Of a stretch of 64,000 bases of DNA, positions 1-9,848 are shown one piece after another (position 1 is the stretch's first letter; the number at the start of each line of letters is the position of its first letter). Origin of the DNA: Buddleja alternifolia (lineage: Eukaryota; Streptophyta; Magnoliopsida; Lamiales; Scrophulariaceae); contig CM033394.1 in assembly GCA_019426215.1 (NCBI GenBank), positions 13,412,195-13,476,194 of the forward strand. The letters are read 5' to 3'. The position numbers and the translations under genes are program-made. The notes below the pieces were generated by a model. It was not told the origin of the DNA, ran no database searches, and saw nothing but the letters and a program-made list of their open reading frames with translations.

Positions 1-334
1 ATATGGTGGTCTTACCGCGTTCTCCAAACAACTCATCCAAGTGAAGGATAATATCCCTTTAATTATCCATCTTATCATAGGATCTTTGCAACTCAAAGCA
101 CATAGAGCTTAAGATGTACACTCTTGCTCTATGGTTGTCACAACACCAATCCCAACGAGCCAGGCGAACTTCATCACCTTCATCTTTTCCAGGAATGGGA
201 AGACCACCAACTTCCAATACATAATCTATAGATTCGCTACTATGGACCATCCTTAATTTTGTGAGCCACTCTATGTAACTTGGTCCAGTAAGAATGGTAT
301 TCCCCATCAATTTTGATAGTGGTTTGGGAGACAT
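1..334 (-). pseudogene. Copia gag fragment of S3
   Basis: The minus-strand frame opens at ATG 334 with the typical Copia gag start: a short leader, then LTGPSYIEWLTKLRMVHSSE, the tryptophan-containing N-terminal gag motif that forms the capsid of the virus-like particle. It runs 91 codons to a TAA at 56-58. The same frame continues past the stop with gag-like residues (RDIILHLDELFGERG) to the window edge, so the stop is a premature nonsense codon in a dead gag. The C-terminal half and zinc knuckle are out of view. Confidence 0.75.
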
Positions 335-344
335 TTATGATTGA

Positions 345-1726
345 GAGATAAAATAATAAATAACTGCAGAAAATAAACCAGACTTGATTAGATGATTGTA
401 ACTTAAACTATAACCAAGTAAAATCAAGGACTTCGATTTATGACTTGGCTCCCACTACATTATTCGAGATTCACACTCCCACTGTGAAAATCAAAAGTGA
501 TTGTTGTTTATTACTTCGTAGTGGAGATTGATTTCTTTAATCAATATAGTGGATTGCAACCCTTTAACGATATTTGGTCCACTATTTAATTAAAGTGATG
601 TCTAACATCAATCTATCTAATAGACGGTCCAATCTTCTTTTTCCATAATCCATCAAAACCGCAACCCTTTAACGATATATAGGTTTGTGGACTATTTAAG
701 TTCATTCCCACTAACACCTTTTAATCTAACATTTGAATTTCACCTTACAACCCTTTAACGATATTTGGTGAAATATGTCCCGATTAAGGCATCTAATGCA
801 CTTTATGAAATCTCATAATTGTGTCTCAATACATGACCTCCACTTACTGGGCTGGGAAGATGTCATATGTTATATTCAATTCTTAATCTCGTTAAGCTTA
901 GTGGAAGGACAAGATGCCTTGCGCCCCTTTTTAACTTAGTATTTTTTTTTATTTTGGAGAATTTATGTTCTAAACATTTATTCATGTCTCACTTTGCACA
1001 TTATCAAATTTTTATAGTGGATAATACATGCAACATACATTAAATGAAACATGCATCAAAAGCTATTAAAACATCACATATATTCATGGGCTTTTTCTAG
1101 AGGGCCCAAGCCAATGGGCCATCATAAGGAAACGAAAAAACTAAACTATTTTTCTTGGGCTCCATGCTCCTTTCCCTTTTGGATTGACTCCTTCTTTAAG
1201 GCTTATTCTAATTCTATCTATTACATAAGAATTATAACATCCTATACATAATTCTAAGAATAAAATAATGGGCTCAAATCCGGCCCTTACAACCCATAAA
1301 AAGAAATACATCCAAAAAAGAAAAAGAAACCTAAGCCCATGAATAATGTCACCATCATATAATACATGCTCGTGATAAATAAAGCAATTATGTTGGTTAT
1401 TAAGATAACAATTAATTAGTCCAATTAATTAATTATCTCATAAAATTCCAAATTTTATTCATATTTATGATAAAAAGCCTTCTAGTGAGAATTTATTATT
1501 TAAATAAAATAAACTAATTAAAATCCTCCACGAATAATTGATTAATCTTTCATTCAAATAATTAATATTCAATAAAGACTAATTGGACTCGATTTTATCA
1601 AACTTAAATCACCAACCCATTGGCCCATTTATATTTAACGATTTTGGACCAAAACTAATTTATTGAATGTCTAATCTTGTAAATTAACCAATTTGGGATT
1701 ACTTAATTGAAACCCAAGTCATCATC
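345..1726 (-). other. S3 leader, non-coding, with a three-copy short repeat
   Basis: AT-rich sequence between gag and the nested hAT-like element. No plausible gene seen. A phrase CAACCCTTTAACGATAT occurs three times (557-577, 662-682, 748-768), each time next to a short copy of the flanking word (GGTCCACTATTT or GGTGAAAT). It looks like a degenerate tandem repeat of the element's leader. Confidence 0.5.
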
Positions 1727-1734
1727 TTTTTGAC

Positions 1735-2733
1735 TAGGGGTGTAAATGAGCCGAGCTCGAGCCGAGCCTGGCCATTTTGCCAGGCTCGAGCTCGAGCTCG
1801 AGCTCGAGTTGTGTTATTTGAGCTCGAGCTCGAGCTCGAGCTCGTCGAGCCGTATTTTGAGAGCTCGAGCTCGAGCTCGTTAGCTCAAATAACAGCTCGA
1901 CTCGAGCTCGTGAGCTCGAGTTCGTGAGCGCGAGCCGAGCTTGGCTCGCGAGCCTGCGCTAATTTTTTTATTTTTTTTGCAGCAAGCTTTCGACTATTCA
2001 TGGGTTTACTCCATAAAACCGAGATATGGGCCGTCATATTTACCAGAAAGTAGTTCGCGAAGGCGGTGGTGGCTTCCGGGGGCAGCTTCGCAGCGGCGGC
2101 GGCTTTGGGCCGTGTTGTTCGCGGCTGCGCGCATAACATGTATGTGGGCGATGGAGACAGCGTGGGTTGGGGTGGAGGCTGGAGAGGGATTGTAGTGATT
2201 TTCCGGTGGCGATGGACAATTTAGCGGTGGTTGATGTGCAGCCGGAAGTTTAATCCAATTTTTGCAGATGTTTTTTGGGGCTTGTTTTGAGTTTCAGAGT
2301 GCTGCGATTTTTCTCTTTGAACAGATGAGATGAGGATGAGAGTGCTGTGTTGCTTTTTACTTTTAGCTTTAATAAATTATATTATTATTTAATATATAAA
2401 TATTATAATATATATATATATAATAATAAACATATAAGGTGGGGTGGGCCGGTGGGGTGTTGTGTACAGCTGTGTACAGCTAATGAATAACCAATATATA
2501 TTATTATTTTAATATATAAGTATTATAATATATATATATATATATTAATAAACATTAAGGCTGAGGAGGGCTCGCGAGCTTTTAGAAGAGACAATTGGGC
2601 TCGAGCTCGAGCTCGATAAAAGCTCGAGCTCGTGAGGCTCGAGCTCGAGCTCGTGAAGATCGAGCTCGAGTTGGGCTCGAGTCGAGCCGGCTCGGCAGGC
2701 TCGCGAGCCGGCTCGGCTCTACTTACATCCCTA
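1735..2733. mobile_element. hAT-like non-autonomous element with GAGCTC-rich arms
   Basis: The left end TAGGGGTGTAAATGAGCC and the inverted right end TAGGGATGTAAGTAGAGCC form imperfect terminal inverted repeats. The element is flanked by a perfect 8-bp duplication TTTTTGAC (1727-1734 and 2734-2741), the hAT signature. Inside each terminus is a run of GAGCTC/CTCGAG palindromes (about 1745-1945 and 2597-2725), enclosing a GC-rich stretch (about 2050-2230) and AT-rich (TA)n. No transposase frame is present. Open frames in the palindromic arms are low-complexity artefacts. Confidence 0.85.
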
Positions 2734-2741
2734 TTTTTGAC

Positions 2742-3120
2742 CCACCCGAATAATTAAAATAGCCTATAACCCGTTTATAAAAAAATTAAACCCGTTTTAC
2801 ACTCAACCCAACCCATCTAGCTTGGGTCAAAACCTAAGCCCCATGGGCCAGGCCGTGAGCTCCATGCGCCTGCCATCAGTTGACCTGGTGGTCACCCAAT
2901 GGCACTCTGGGCACGCCGCTGCACATAAAAGGAGCCTTCGTGCTCCGTTTTCTCACCCTTTTCGACTCTTCTCGATTCACCATATTATCATGCAATAATA
3001 TCCAAAAAAAATGCAGAAAAATCATGGCTCTAAATCATAAATACATCATATTCATCATGCTTCAAAAATACAAAAAACACATAAAATCACGTATTTGACT
3101 AAACACGAAAATTAGAGATT
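2742..3120 (-). other. S3 leader next to the primer binding site
   Basis: Non-coding continuation of the S3 leader between the right target duplication of the hAT-like element and the PBS. I see no gene in it. Confidence 0.4.
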
Positions 3121-3133
3121 GGCTCTGATACCA
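3121..3133 (-). promoter_or_regulatory. Primer binding site of S3
   Basis: On the minus strand this reads TGGTATCAGAGCC, the standard Copia PBS complementary to the 3' end of initiator tRNA-Met. It lies one base inside the LTR boundary. Confidence 0.85.
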
Positions 3134-3134
3134 C

Positions 3135-4770
3135 TATTGGGTTTTATATATAAAACGCAGCGAAAAATTTAAATCCCACGGTGGTTCATCTCTGATTTCA
3201 TGTATTCAAGTCATGTTAAAGAAAGGGTATCTTTCTTCGTGTTATTGAAAATTCTGAACCAGCTTTTGATCCCTTTTCCAAGTAGCGATGCACCCACTGC
3301 CTCTAAATCACCACCCCAGAATTGAGTGCGAAAAATTCTTCTTTTTCTTCCCCTATGGACGGCTAGAGAGAGAGAGAGACAGAAGTGGAATTCTATGACT
3401 TGGAGAGAAAGACAATTATGAGGCTAGGGTTAATTATTTCCACTAAATACTATTTATACTACACAAGAAAATAATTAAGCCTAAATTACTAAGGCCTAGG
3501 CGTCCATAATGGACGCCCACTTGGGCATTTTTAAGCCCTCGGGCTTAGTCCATGTATATGCCTTTAATTTAATTAATTATTTAATTAATATTATTTATCT
3601 AATAAATAAATTATTAAATAACTAATTAATCCAAGTTAATTCTATAATTAATTTCATAAAGAAATTAATTAACACATTAACTTAATTAATTAATAAGATC
3701 ATCTAATGATTTAATTAATTAATTAATTGCGATATCAAATACCGAAAAATCTCTCAAGTCTTATTCCATAATTTTTCCTTTGCAATTCTTTTAAGCGTGA
3801 CTTTTTAGGTTCATCTCAAAAGGCAATGGGGAGGAAGCCAAGAGGATGTGGGTAACACCTAGCCAGTCTCGTGGCCCACATCATTTCCCAATTGAGAATG
3901 AATGAATAGAATCATTACAAATATTTCACGCTGTGAATACAGTACGAGTATAAACCCTTTACTCGTATATCCCAGTCAAGTGAGAGTCATGGTTTAGTCA
4001 AACTCATAGGATTTGACCATATGCTTAGCTCATAATGAATCAAGGTCACTGAGTATACTCTTATGTCCAACATGAGTATCTCTAATGCTTAGGCCAAAGT
4101 CTTTGGCCTCACCCATTCATTATGGCATAGGATATTTAGCTCATTCACTTATGAGAGAATAAATTTTATTTTGCTAATCAGTTAAGATTGCTACTTGCTC
4201 ATCAAGTCGCACTTCAAGGTCGACCCCACCAACGGGTAAATTGGATACAACTACTCTAATGACAGACTTGATGTCACAAGTACATCTTCAATGTGATTAC
4301 TCAGGTCTAAGGTTCACGCGTACCTATCACAACTTATCAGTTTTGTCATTGATTGTCATTGAGTGAAAATCCATGTGATATACCGATGCGAACCGTGTTC
4401 GAACTCATCAGTCTGACTGATGTGTCTATGACATAAGCTCCCACTAAAATACTCATAGTGTTCAACTGGCACTTCCCTGTCAAAACTTATATCATACAAG
4501 TCTCTATCTAGTAATGATGTCCAGTCAACACTCTCTTCGACTTGCGAAACAATTAAGATACTAAGGATCAAACACTTCTAGTGCCATTCTCCCTAACCCA
4601 TAGGGAGTAGAAGGTTCGCCTTATTATCAAGGACTATACGTTGTTTATGAAACCTTACAAATGCTTATAAGAAACAACATGAAATGCCTTTTATTAATAT
4701 AAGAATGTTTAGTTACAACTCAAAGCCCTATAATTCTAACTCTATGGCATTTGAGGGCATAACACTGACA
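3135..4770 (-). repeat. 5' LTR of S3
   Basis: Minus-strand LTR of about 1.64 kb. It begins TGTCAG (4770) and ends CCCAATA (3135), where CAATA is a mutated CAACA terminus. It shares several blocks with the plus-strand solo LTR at 23704-25103: the start (TATGCCCTCAAATGCC versus TGTGCCCTCAATGCC), the block around GATGTGGGTAACACCTAGCC, and the GCTGCGTTTT end. It contains AATTAATTAA-rich sequence at 3560-3735. Confidence 0.8.
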
Positions 4771-6475
4771 AACATAGCCTCATTGGAATGTAATGGCTCT
4801 AATCCTGACATGAGCTCCAATATCTCCAATTACTAGATCTGGTGGATGCTCTCTAAGCCATTTACGGTCTGGTTGGAATGGATTAAGAGACTCTTGGTTA
4901 TCAATCGCTGGATCTTTATTTATCTCTTGTGAAGTCGCTTGACCATTCATAGTTCCAATTTGCTCTTGATGATCATTTGTTTCATGATCATTAGCATTTC
5001 TTATAATATCATCATTGATGACCTCACGAGTATCCTTAGGAGGGGGCACGAAGATCTCATTATCCTCATCGTTGTCACTATCATCATCAAGATTCATCTG
5101 AGACGCTTGTTGTGAAAGATCTTCAACTCCTATATCATTAACATTAACCTTACTCGGTTCTGAGTTAGCATCATCAAACAATATGAATAGATTCCTCAAC
5201 CTTCGACTTTTTTTAATTTAGGATGCGAAAATTCTTTCCATTTTTGGCATAGCCTAGAAAGATTCCTTCATCCACTTTAGGATCAAATGTCTTTAGGATG
5301 TGGATCCATTGTTATGAACGAAACATTTTGAACCAAATACATGAAAATAAGAAATGTTAGGCTTACGTCCCTTCCATAACTCATATGGAGTTTTTTCATG
5401 TTGCTTGTTGATCATACACCGGTTCCAAGTGTAGCAAGCGGTGATGATTGCTTTGGTCCAAAACCTTTGAGGAAGCTTGGACTCGGCTAACATAGTCCTT
5501 GCAGCTTCTTTAAGCATTAAGTTCCATTGCTCAGCAACCCCATTCTGTTGAGGCATTCTAGGCGCAGAATACTTATGAAGTATTCCATTCTCTGTACCAA
5601 ACTTCTTTACAATATGGTTAGTAAATTCAGTTCCTCTATCACTTATAATTCTCGTCACCTTTAGATCTTTTGAGGTTTGTAATTGACGAATTAGCGCTGT
5701 GAGTTTGCCATTAGTTTCATCTTTAGACGCTAGGAATTCTACCCATGTATAGCGTGAGAAATCATCAACTATTACTAGCAAATACTTTTTACCACTTACA
5801 CTCATGATTTGAATTGGACCAAACAAATTCACATGCAATAGTTCAAGAATCCTAGAAATAGATAGTAGAGGTTTCTTTTTAAAAGATGATTTAACTTGTT
5901 TACCCATTTAGCATGCATCACATAAGCTATTTTCTGAAAGGAACCCTTAGGTAATCCTTCTACAAGATTTAGCGAAATTAATTAAGAGATTGCTTTAATG
6001 TTGAAGTGATTCATATTTCTATGCCATAGCCAACCCATTTCAATTTGGTTTTTAACCACAAAACATAAAGGGTTGTTGCTAATTGTTGAGCCCCAATCTA
6101 CTAAATAAATGTTATATGTTCTTTTTCCTTTCAATTTAGTAGATCCAGTTTTAGCGTCGTTAATATAGCAATAGTCACTTGAAAATTTTACTTCAAAACC
6201 TTTATCACAGAATTGACTAATGCTCAACAAAATATGCTTAAGACCCTTAACATAATATACGTCACTTATCATGACATTCCCCCTATGCACGGCACCTATA
6301 CCTTTAGTTTTACCTTTTGAGTTATCACCGAATATGACTTAAGGGTCATTAGTTGCACGATAGTTGATCAAGAGATCCTTTAATCCTGTCATGTGCCTTG
6401 AAGACCCACTATCGATGTACCAAATTGATATATCAGTGTTGGCTCTAGGTACCTGCATAAAAGGATAGTTCTAAT
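4771..6475 (-). pseudogene. S1 pol pseudogene (protease, integrase, linker; RT missing)
   Basis: Order on the minus strand: protease motif [10 protein letters not shown] near 6420-6395; GAG-pre-integrase zinc region in 6290-5982 (WLWHRNMNHFN); integrase core in 5907-5293 (DLFGP-like, DDFSRYTWVEF, ISDRGTEF, NGVAEQWN); linker with acidic stretches in 5199-4780. Each piece is separated by frameshifts. The second integrase aspartate, altered in S2, is still Asp here. The sequence stops at the S3 insertion just before the reverse transcriptase domain (a one-base insertion shifts the frame at about 4785). Confidence 0.85.
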
Positions 6476-8201
6476 TCTTTTTAGGTACCCATTGTGACTT
6501 GGTTCCTCTCACAATAGTAGCCTTAGTCTAAATTAAAACTTTGGGAACCCATACTTGCCTAGTCTTCCTTTGGGTAGGATTGGGCTTTTTGGGTTTCGCT
6601 TTGTGTTGTGTGTACTTTTTAGGTGTATAATAATATCCTTGATCCTAATCATAATCATAGTCATAATCATAATCATAATCATAATCATAATCATCATAGT
6701 ATTGATAATATGATCTTGATCTTTGTGGATATTGACGTTGGTATTTCTTTGACACTGGCTTAGGGTACGCTTTGGGCACTTGACGCTTAACGTTTGATTC
6801 ACATGTGCAAGGTTTCTCCTTAGCCTTTTGAGCGTTTGGATAACCTTTTCTTTATGAACCATTCACTTTTGTCTTTCCATTATTGTCTGAGTTAGCTTTG
6901 GCTTTCTCATTTGGCCTCGTACCATTGTCCTTTGGTTCATTCAGCGTTTGATTGTTTGAACCTTTTACAAAAGGTTACACCTTTTCCTCTGTTGGTTGTC
7001 GTAAACTTAGGCATTTTTTATTTATTACTGAATTTATCACAACCTAAACTGGTCTTTTCACCAAAAAGTCTAGTTACCTCAGTCATATTGTCTAGAAAGT
7101 AGTCAAACGCTTAATAACTAGCACTTGATACTGAGGCGCTTGTGCAAGTATCAAGTGACAGTCATATTTATATATGCATTGGCTTAATACTGGCAGTCTA
7201 GTTACCTCAGTCATATTGTCTAGATTTCTTGAAGCTTTTGACAATGATGAGACGAGCTGCTCTGATTTAGCAAGATTAGCTATCAGCTCAACTTCTCTCT
7301 TGACGACCATATCAAGATCACTTTTCAACTGAGCGATCTCAATTTTAAGTGGTGGGTTCTTCTCAATGCATTGTTACTGAACTAGAAACTCTGCGTTGAG
7401 CGTCACGTTTTCACCTTTAATCGCTGAGATCTCCTCGAAGTGTTCTTGATATAGTTTGGCCACACCTTGACAAGCTCCATAATATTCATTGACCTTGTCA
7501 AGTAATTCTTCAAAAAAAAGAAGCTTAGATAGTTCATTGATTACCTCTAGTAGTGAGTCTTCAAACGTTTCTTCGTCTATCGCCATAAGACAGATTTGCA
7601 TTAATTCAGAAGGCTCATCATCTATACTTTCTTCAAAGATTCTAGATCATCTTCAGGTGTGGAGAATGGTTTAGATTCTGCTAGCAACCCTTTTTGAGGA
7701 AGGTCGCTCCTGAATTGGTTTCTATCCACGTAATCTTGCCTTGTGGGCTTAGAAACGTTTGGATAAGGGCAATTTACTTCGTAGTGCCCTGGTTTCCTGT
7801 AATTGTAACAAAGGTTAATTTTCATTTTCTGTTCAATTATTAACCTTGAATGACTATGTGGCTTAGAAATCACTTTTGCTAAGTGATTTGGATTGGTAAC
7901 TAGACTTTCTAAGTTACTGAGGCAATATGACTGTCACTTGATACTGAGGCAATATGGAGAAAGCAGTGCAGAATACACTGGCACTTGATACTGAGGCGCT
8001 TCTGCAAGGAGAGGGGTTTGGTATGAAGCTTGTCCATTGGAATTCTTTCTTTTATATCTCGTGAATTTATTAAACTTCTTTACAATAAAGCCATTTCTTT
8101 GTCCTCGTTAGATCCTAACGCTTGCATCTCACTGACTAATTTCCTTTTGGAAATTGCAATTAGTGCTCCTGATTTAATTGTTGAAGTTGGCGTATCGCTA
8201 C
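6476..8201 (-). pseudogene. S1 gag pseudogene, C-terminal two thirds
   Basis: Homologous to the S2 gag. A zinc knuckle reads CYNYRKPGHYEVNC (about 7812-7771) with the second cysteine changed to Tyr. Also visible are acidic and coiled-coil segments (7601-7374, 7328-7200) and the C-terminal WVPK-type motifs near 6545. A (TCATAA)n run at about 6650-6697 matches the Tyr/Asp-rich stretch of S2 gag. A 120-bp rearranged insertion lies at 7098-7220. The gag end reaches a TAG codon followed in frame by pol, as in S2. Confidence 0.8.
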
Positions 8202-9744
8202 TGTTAGGAATTTCATGTTAGATGTTTTGATGATGACAATTAGGACTTTGTGTTAGACCCCAAAATATGTAAGTTTGATTTTAGTAGAAAATTTGTATAA
8301 GCTTTGAAGCGTTAGTTTTGTAATAGGCTTATTAGGCTTTGTTTTATTTTACTTTAGATTGTTAGGCTAAGTAGTCTTAGGCTGAGCGTCTGATAATTTC
8401 TGAGTGAGTTTATCAGTGGTAAAGTTCGAAGACTCAAGCGCCTGATTTCTGAAAGAAGATAAAAGTCTCCAAGCGTCCAATTGACCAGCTACATCAAGCG
8501 TTTCCTTATGGGACAGAAGTAATTTCATCTGAATTTATTTCTAAGTCCAGAAGGAGTTTAATGCAAATATTCTCAAAGCATTAAGTACCAACGGGTATTT
8601 AATTTAAATGCATTAAATTCTGATAAGAGCATTAAATGTGATAAGCACTTTCAGACGTACGGAAAAGCCACCCTATTGGATTGTCAACTATCTCAGACTG
8701 CAGCACCAACTTTTGTGCGGCAGATTTTCAGGAAAAAGAACAAAAGTTGTTCACTCGCGAAAGTGAGAGACACGCGTCTATGCATGTGTCAAACGGACAC
8801 TTTCTCCAAGAATGCCTATAAATAGGACTTCAACAACAAGCCAAATAGTGAGAACAATTAATCTTCAAGTCGAATTGTTGTTGCATTGAAGTCTCATTCC
8901 TTAAACTCTCAGAAAAGCCAGAATATTCAAGAAAACATTCCCTCTGCTTTTCTTCATTCCTGAGACAGTCAACAAATATCTCAAACATTCTTTTCGAAGA
9001 AACCACTTTCCTACTGAGATATATCCAAGTTGTTTGAACTTCATCAAAATCAAACAAACCGTTTTAGAAAAATCCATCCAAGCCTCGCGATCTGTGTGAA
9101 GTCGAAGTTGGATACTTGCATCATTTCTAGGTGAAAGAAGCAAGGAGATTGAAGTGATTTGGAGCAGAAATCTGTGTGATCAAGGAGCTCAAGTCATCGA
9201 CATCTATCTCTCCCTATTGTGTAGAAGATTCTGTGTGATTCTTTGAGAATCACTTTAGTGGATTGCCTCCAAGTGTTCAAGGAGAAGAAGGACGTAGTTG
9301 GGATTACATCACCCAACGAACCTTACAAATATTGTGTTATTTACTTTTCAGTCAATTCTTTCATATCATATCATTGCATAAATTGATTAAGTAAAATACA
9401 ATCAAACGCTAAGCAACTAAGAAACTTTTGGTGACGCTAAAGCTTTCAAAAGAAGACTAGAAAAATCATTTCGTTGTGCTAACACTGATTAAAAAACTGA
9501 ACGCTTAAACCCACTCGGTTAAAGTATTCAAATCTTGAAGTCTAAGTTAACTCTCTAAAAACAGTCTTCATCAAACACTTAACCTAAGCGTCTATATTTC
9601 TAAGTAAACGCTCAGTCAAGCGTTCACATTTCAAGCGTCCAAAACCATTTTAATACGAAACCTTTTTGAAGTCGAAAAAGACTTCAGGGTCTATTCAACC
9701 CCCCCCCCCTTCTAGACCCTTTCGTATGCCACTTGGGTCCAACA
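8202..9744 (+). repeat. 5' LTR of S2
   Basis: 1,543 bp, TGTTAGG...CCAACA. A TATA box (TATAAAT, 8817-8823) lies mid-LTR and should start the genomic RNA. A C-run of ten (about 9700-9710) sits shortly before the 3' end and is conserved in the 3' LTR and in the S1 LTR. The core AGCG/CGCT is unusually frequent. Open frames on the reverse strand (8830-9143) also occur in the 3' LTR and are not genes. Confidence 0.95.
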
Positions 9745-9746
9745 AG

Positions 9747-9758
9747 TGGTATCAGAGT
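9747..9758 (+). promoter_or_regulatory. Primer binding site of S2
   Basis: TGGTATCAGAGT, complementary to initiator tRNA-Met, two bases after the LTR end. Confidence 0.9.
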
Positions 9759-9848
9759 GGTTAAAATTGAAATTTTAAAATTTCCAAGCATAACTGCTTG
9801 TTTAGATCCTTTTCTTTCAAAAATTTAGTTGCTTTTTAAAATTTAGAA

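Larger units (their letters stand above)
1..4770 (-). mobile_element. Copia LTR retrotransposon S3, 5' part only (continues past the left edge)
   Basis: Minus-strand Copia element inserted into the pol gene of the older element S1. Reading on the minus strand, the order is 5' LTR (4770-3135), a tRNA-iMet primer binding site (3133-3121), a long non-coding leader, and the start of gag (334 down to 1). The remaining gag, pol and 3' LTR lie outside the window. The leader is about 1.8 kb even after removing the nested hAT-like element, long for Copia. The right flank 4771-4775 (AACAT) should be one copy of the 5-bp target duplication. The LTR belongs to the same family as the solo LTR at 23704-25103. 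Confidence 0.85.
4771..8201 (-). mobile_element. Old Sirevirus-type Copia element S1, pol-to-gag portion
   Basis: Minus-strand internal region of an old element closely related to S2. It is continuous with 21732-25471 on the other side of S2: the gag coding sequence breaks exactly at the GCTAC target site. It is truncated on the left by S3 just after the linker between integrase and reverse transcriptase. Many frameshifts and stops show it is long dead. The frame pieces are listed separately. Confidence 0.9.

Noticed and set aside
1730..2195. Three open frames on both strands in the GAGCTC region
   Set aside because: They encode alternating Glu-Leu/Ala-Arg low-complexity text produced by the palindromic repeat inside a transposon arm.
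6640..6700. (TCATAA)n microsatellite as an independent repeat or CRISPR-like array
   Set aside because: It is the codon repeat for the Tyr/Asp-rich part of S1 gag. There are no spacers or palindromic repeats of CRISPR type anywhere in the window.
8830..9143. Reverse-strand frames in the S2 5' LTR, repeated at 20814-21127
   Set aside because: They recur only because the LTR is duplicated. No protein features, and they are absent from the S1 LTR.
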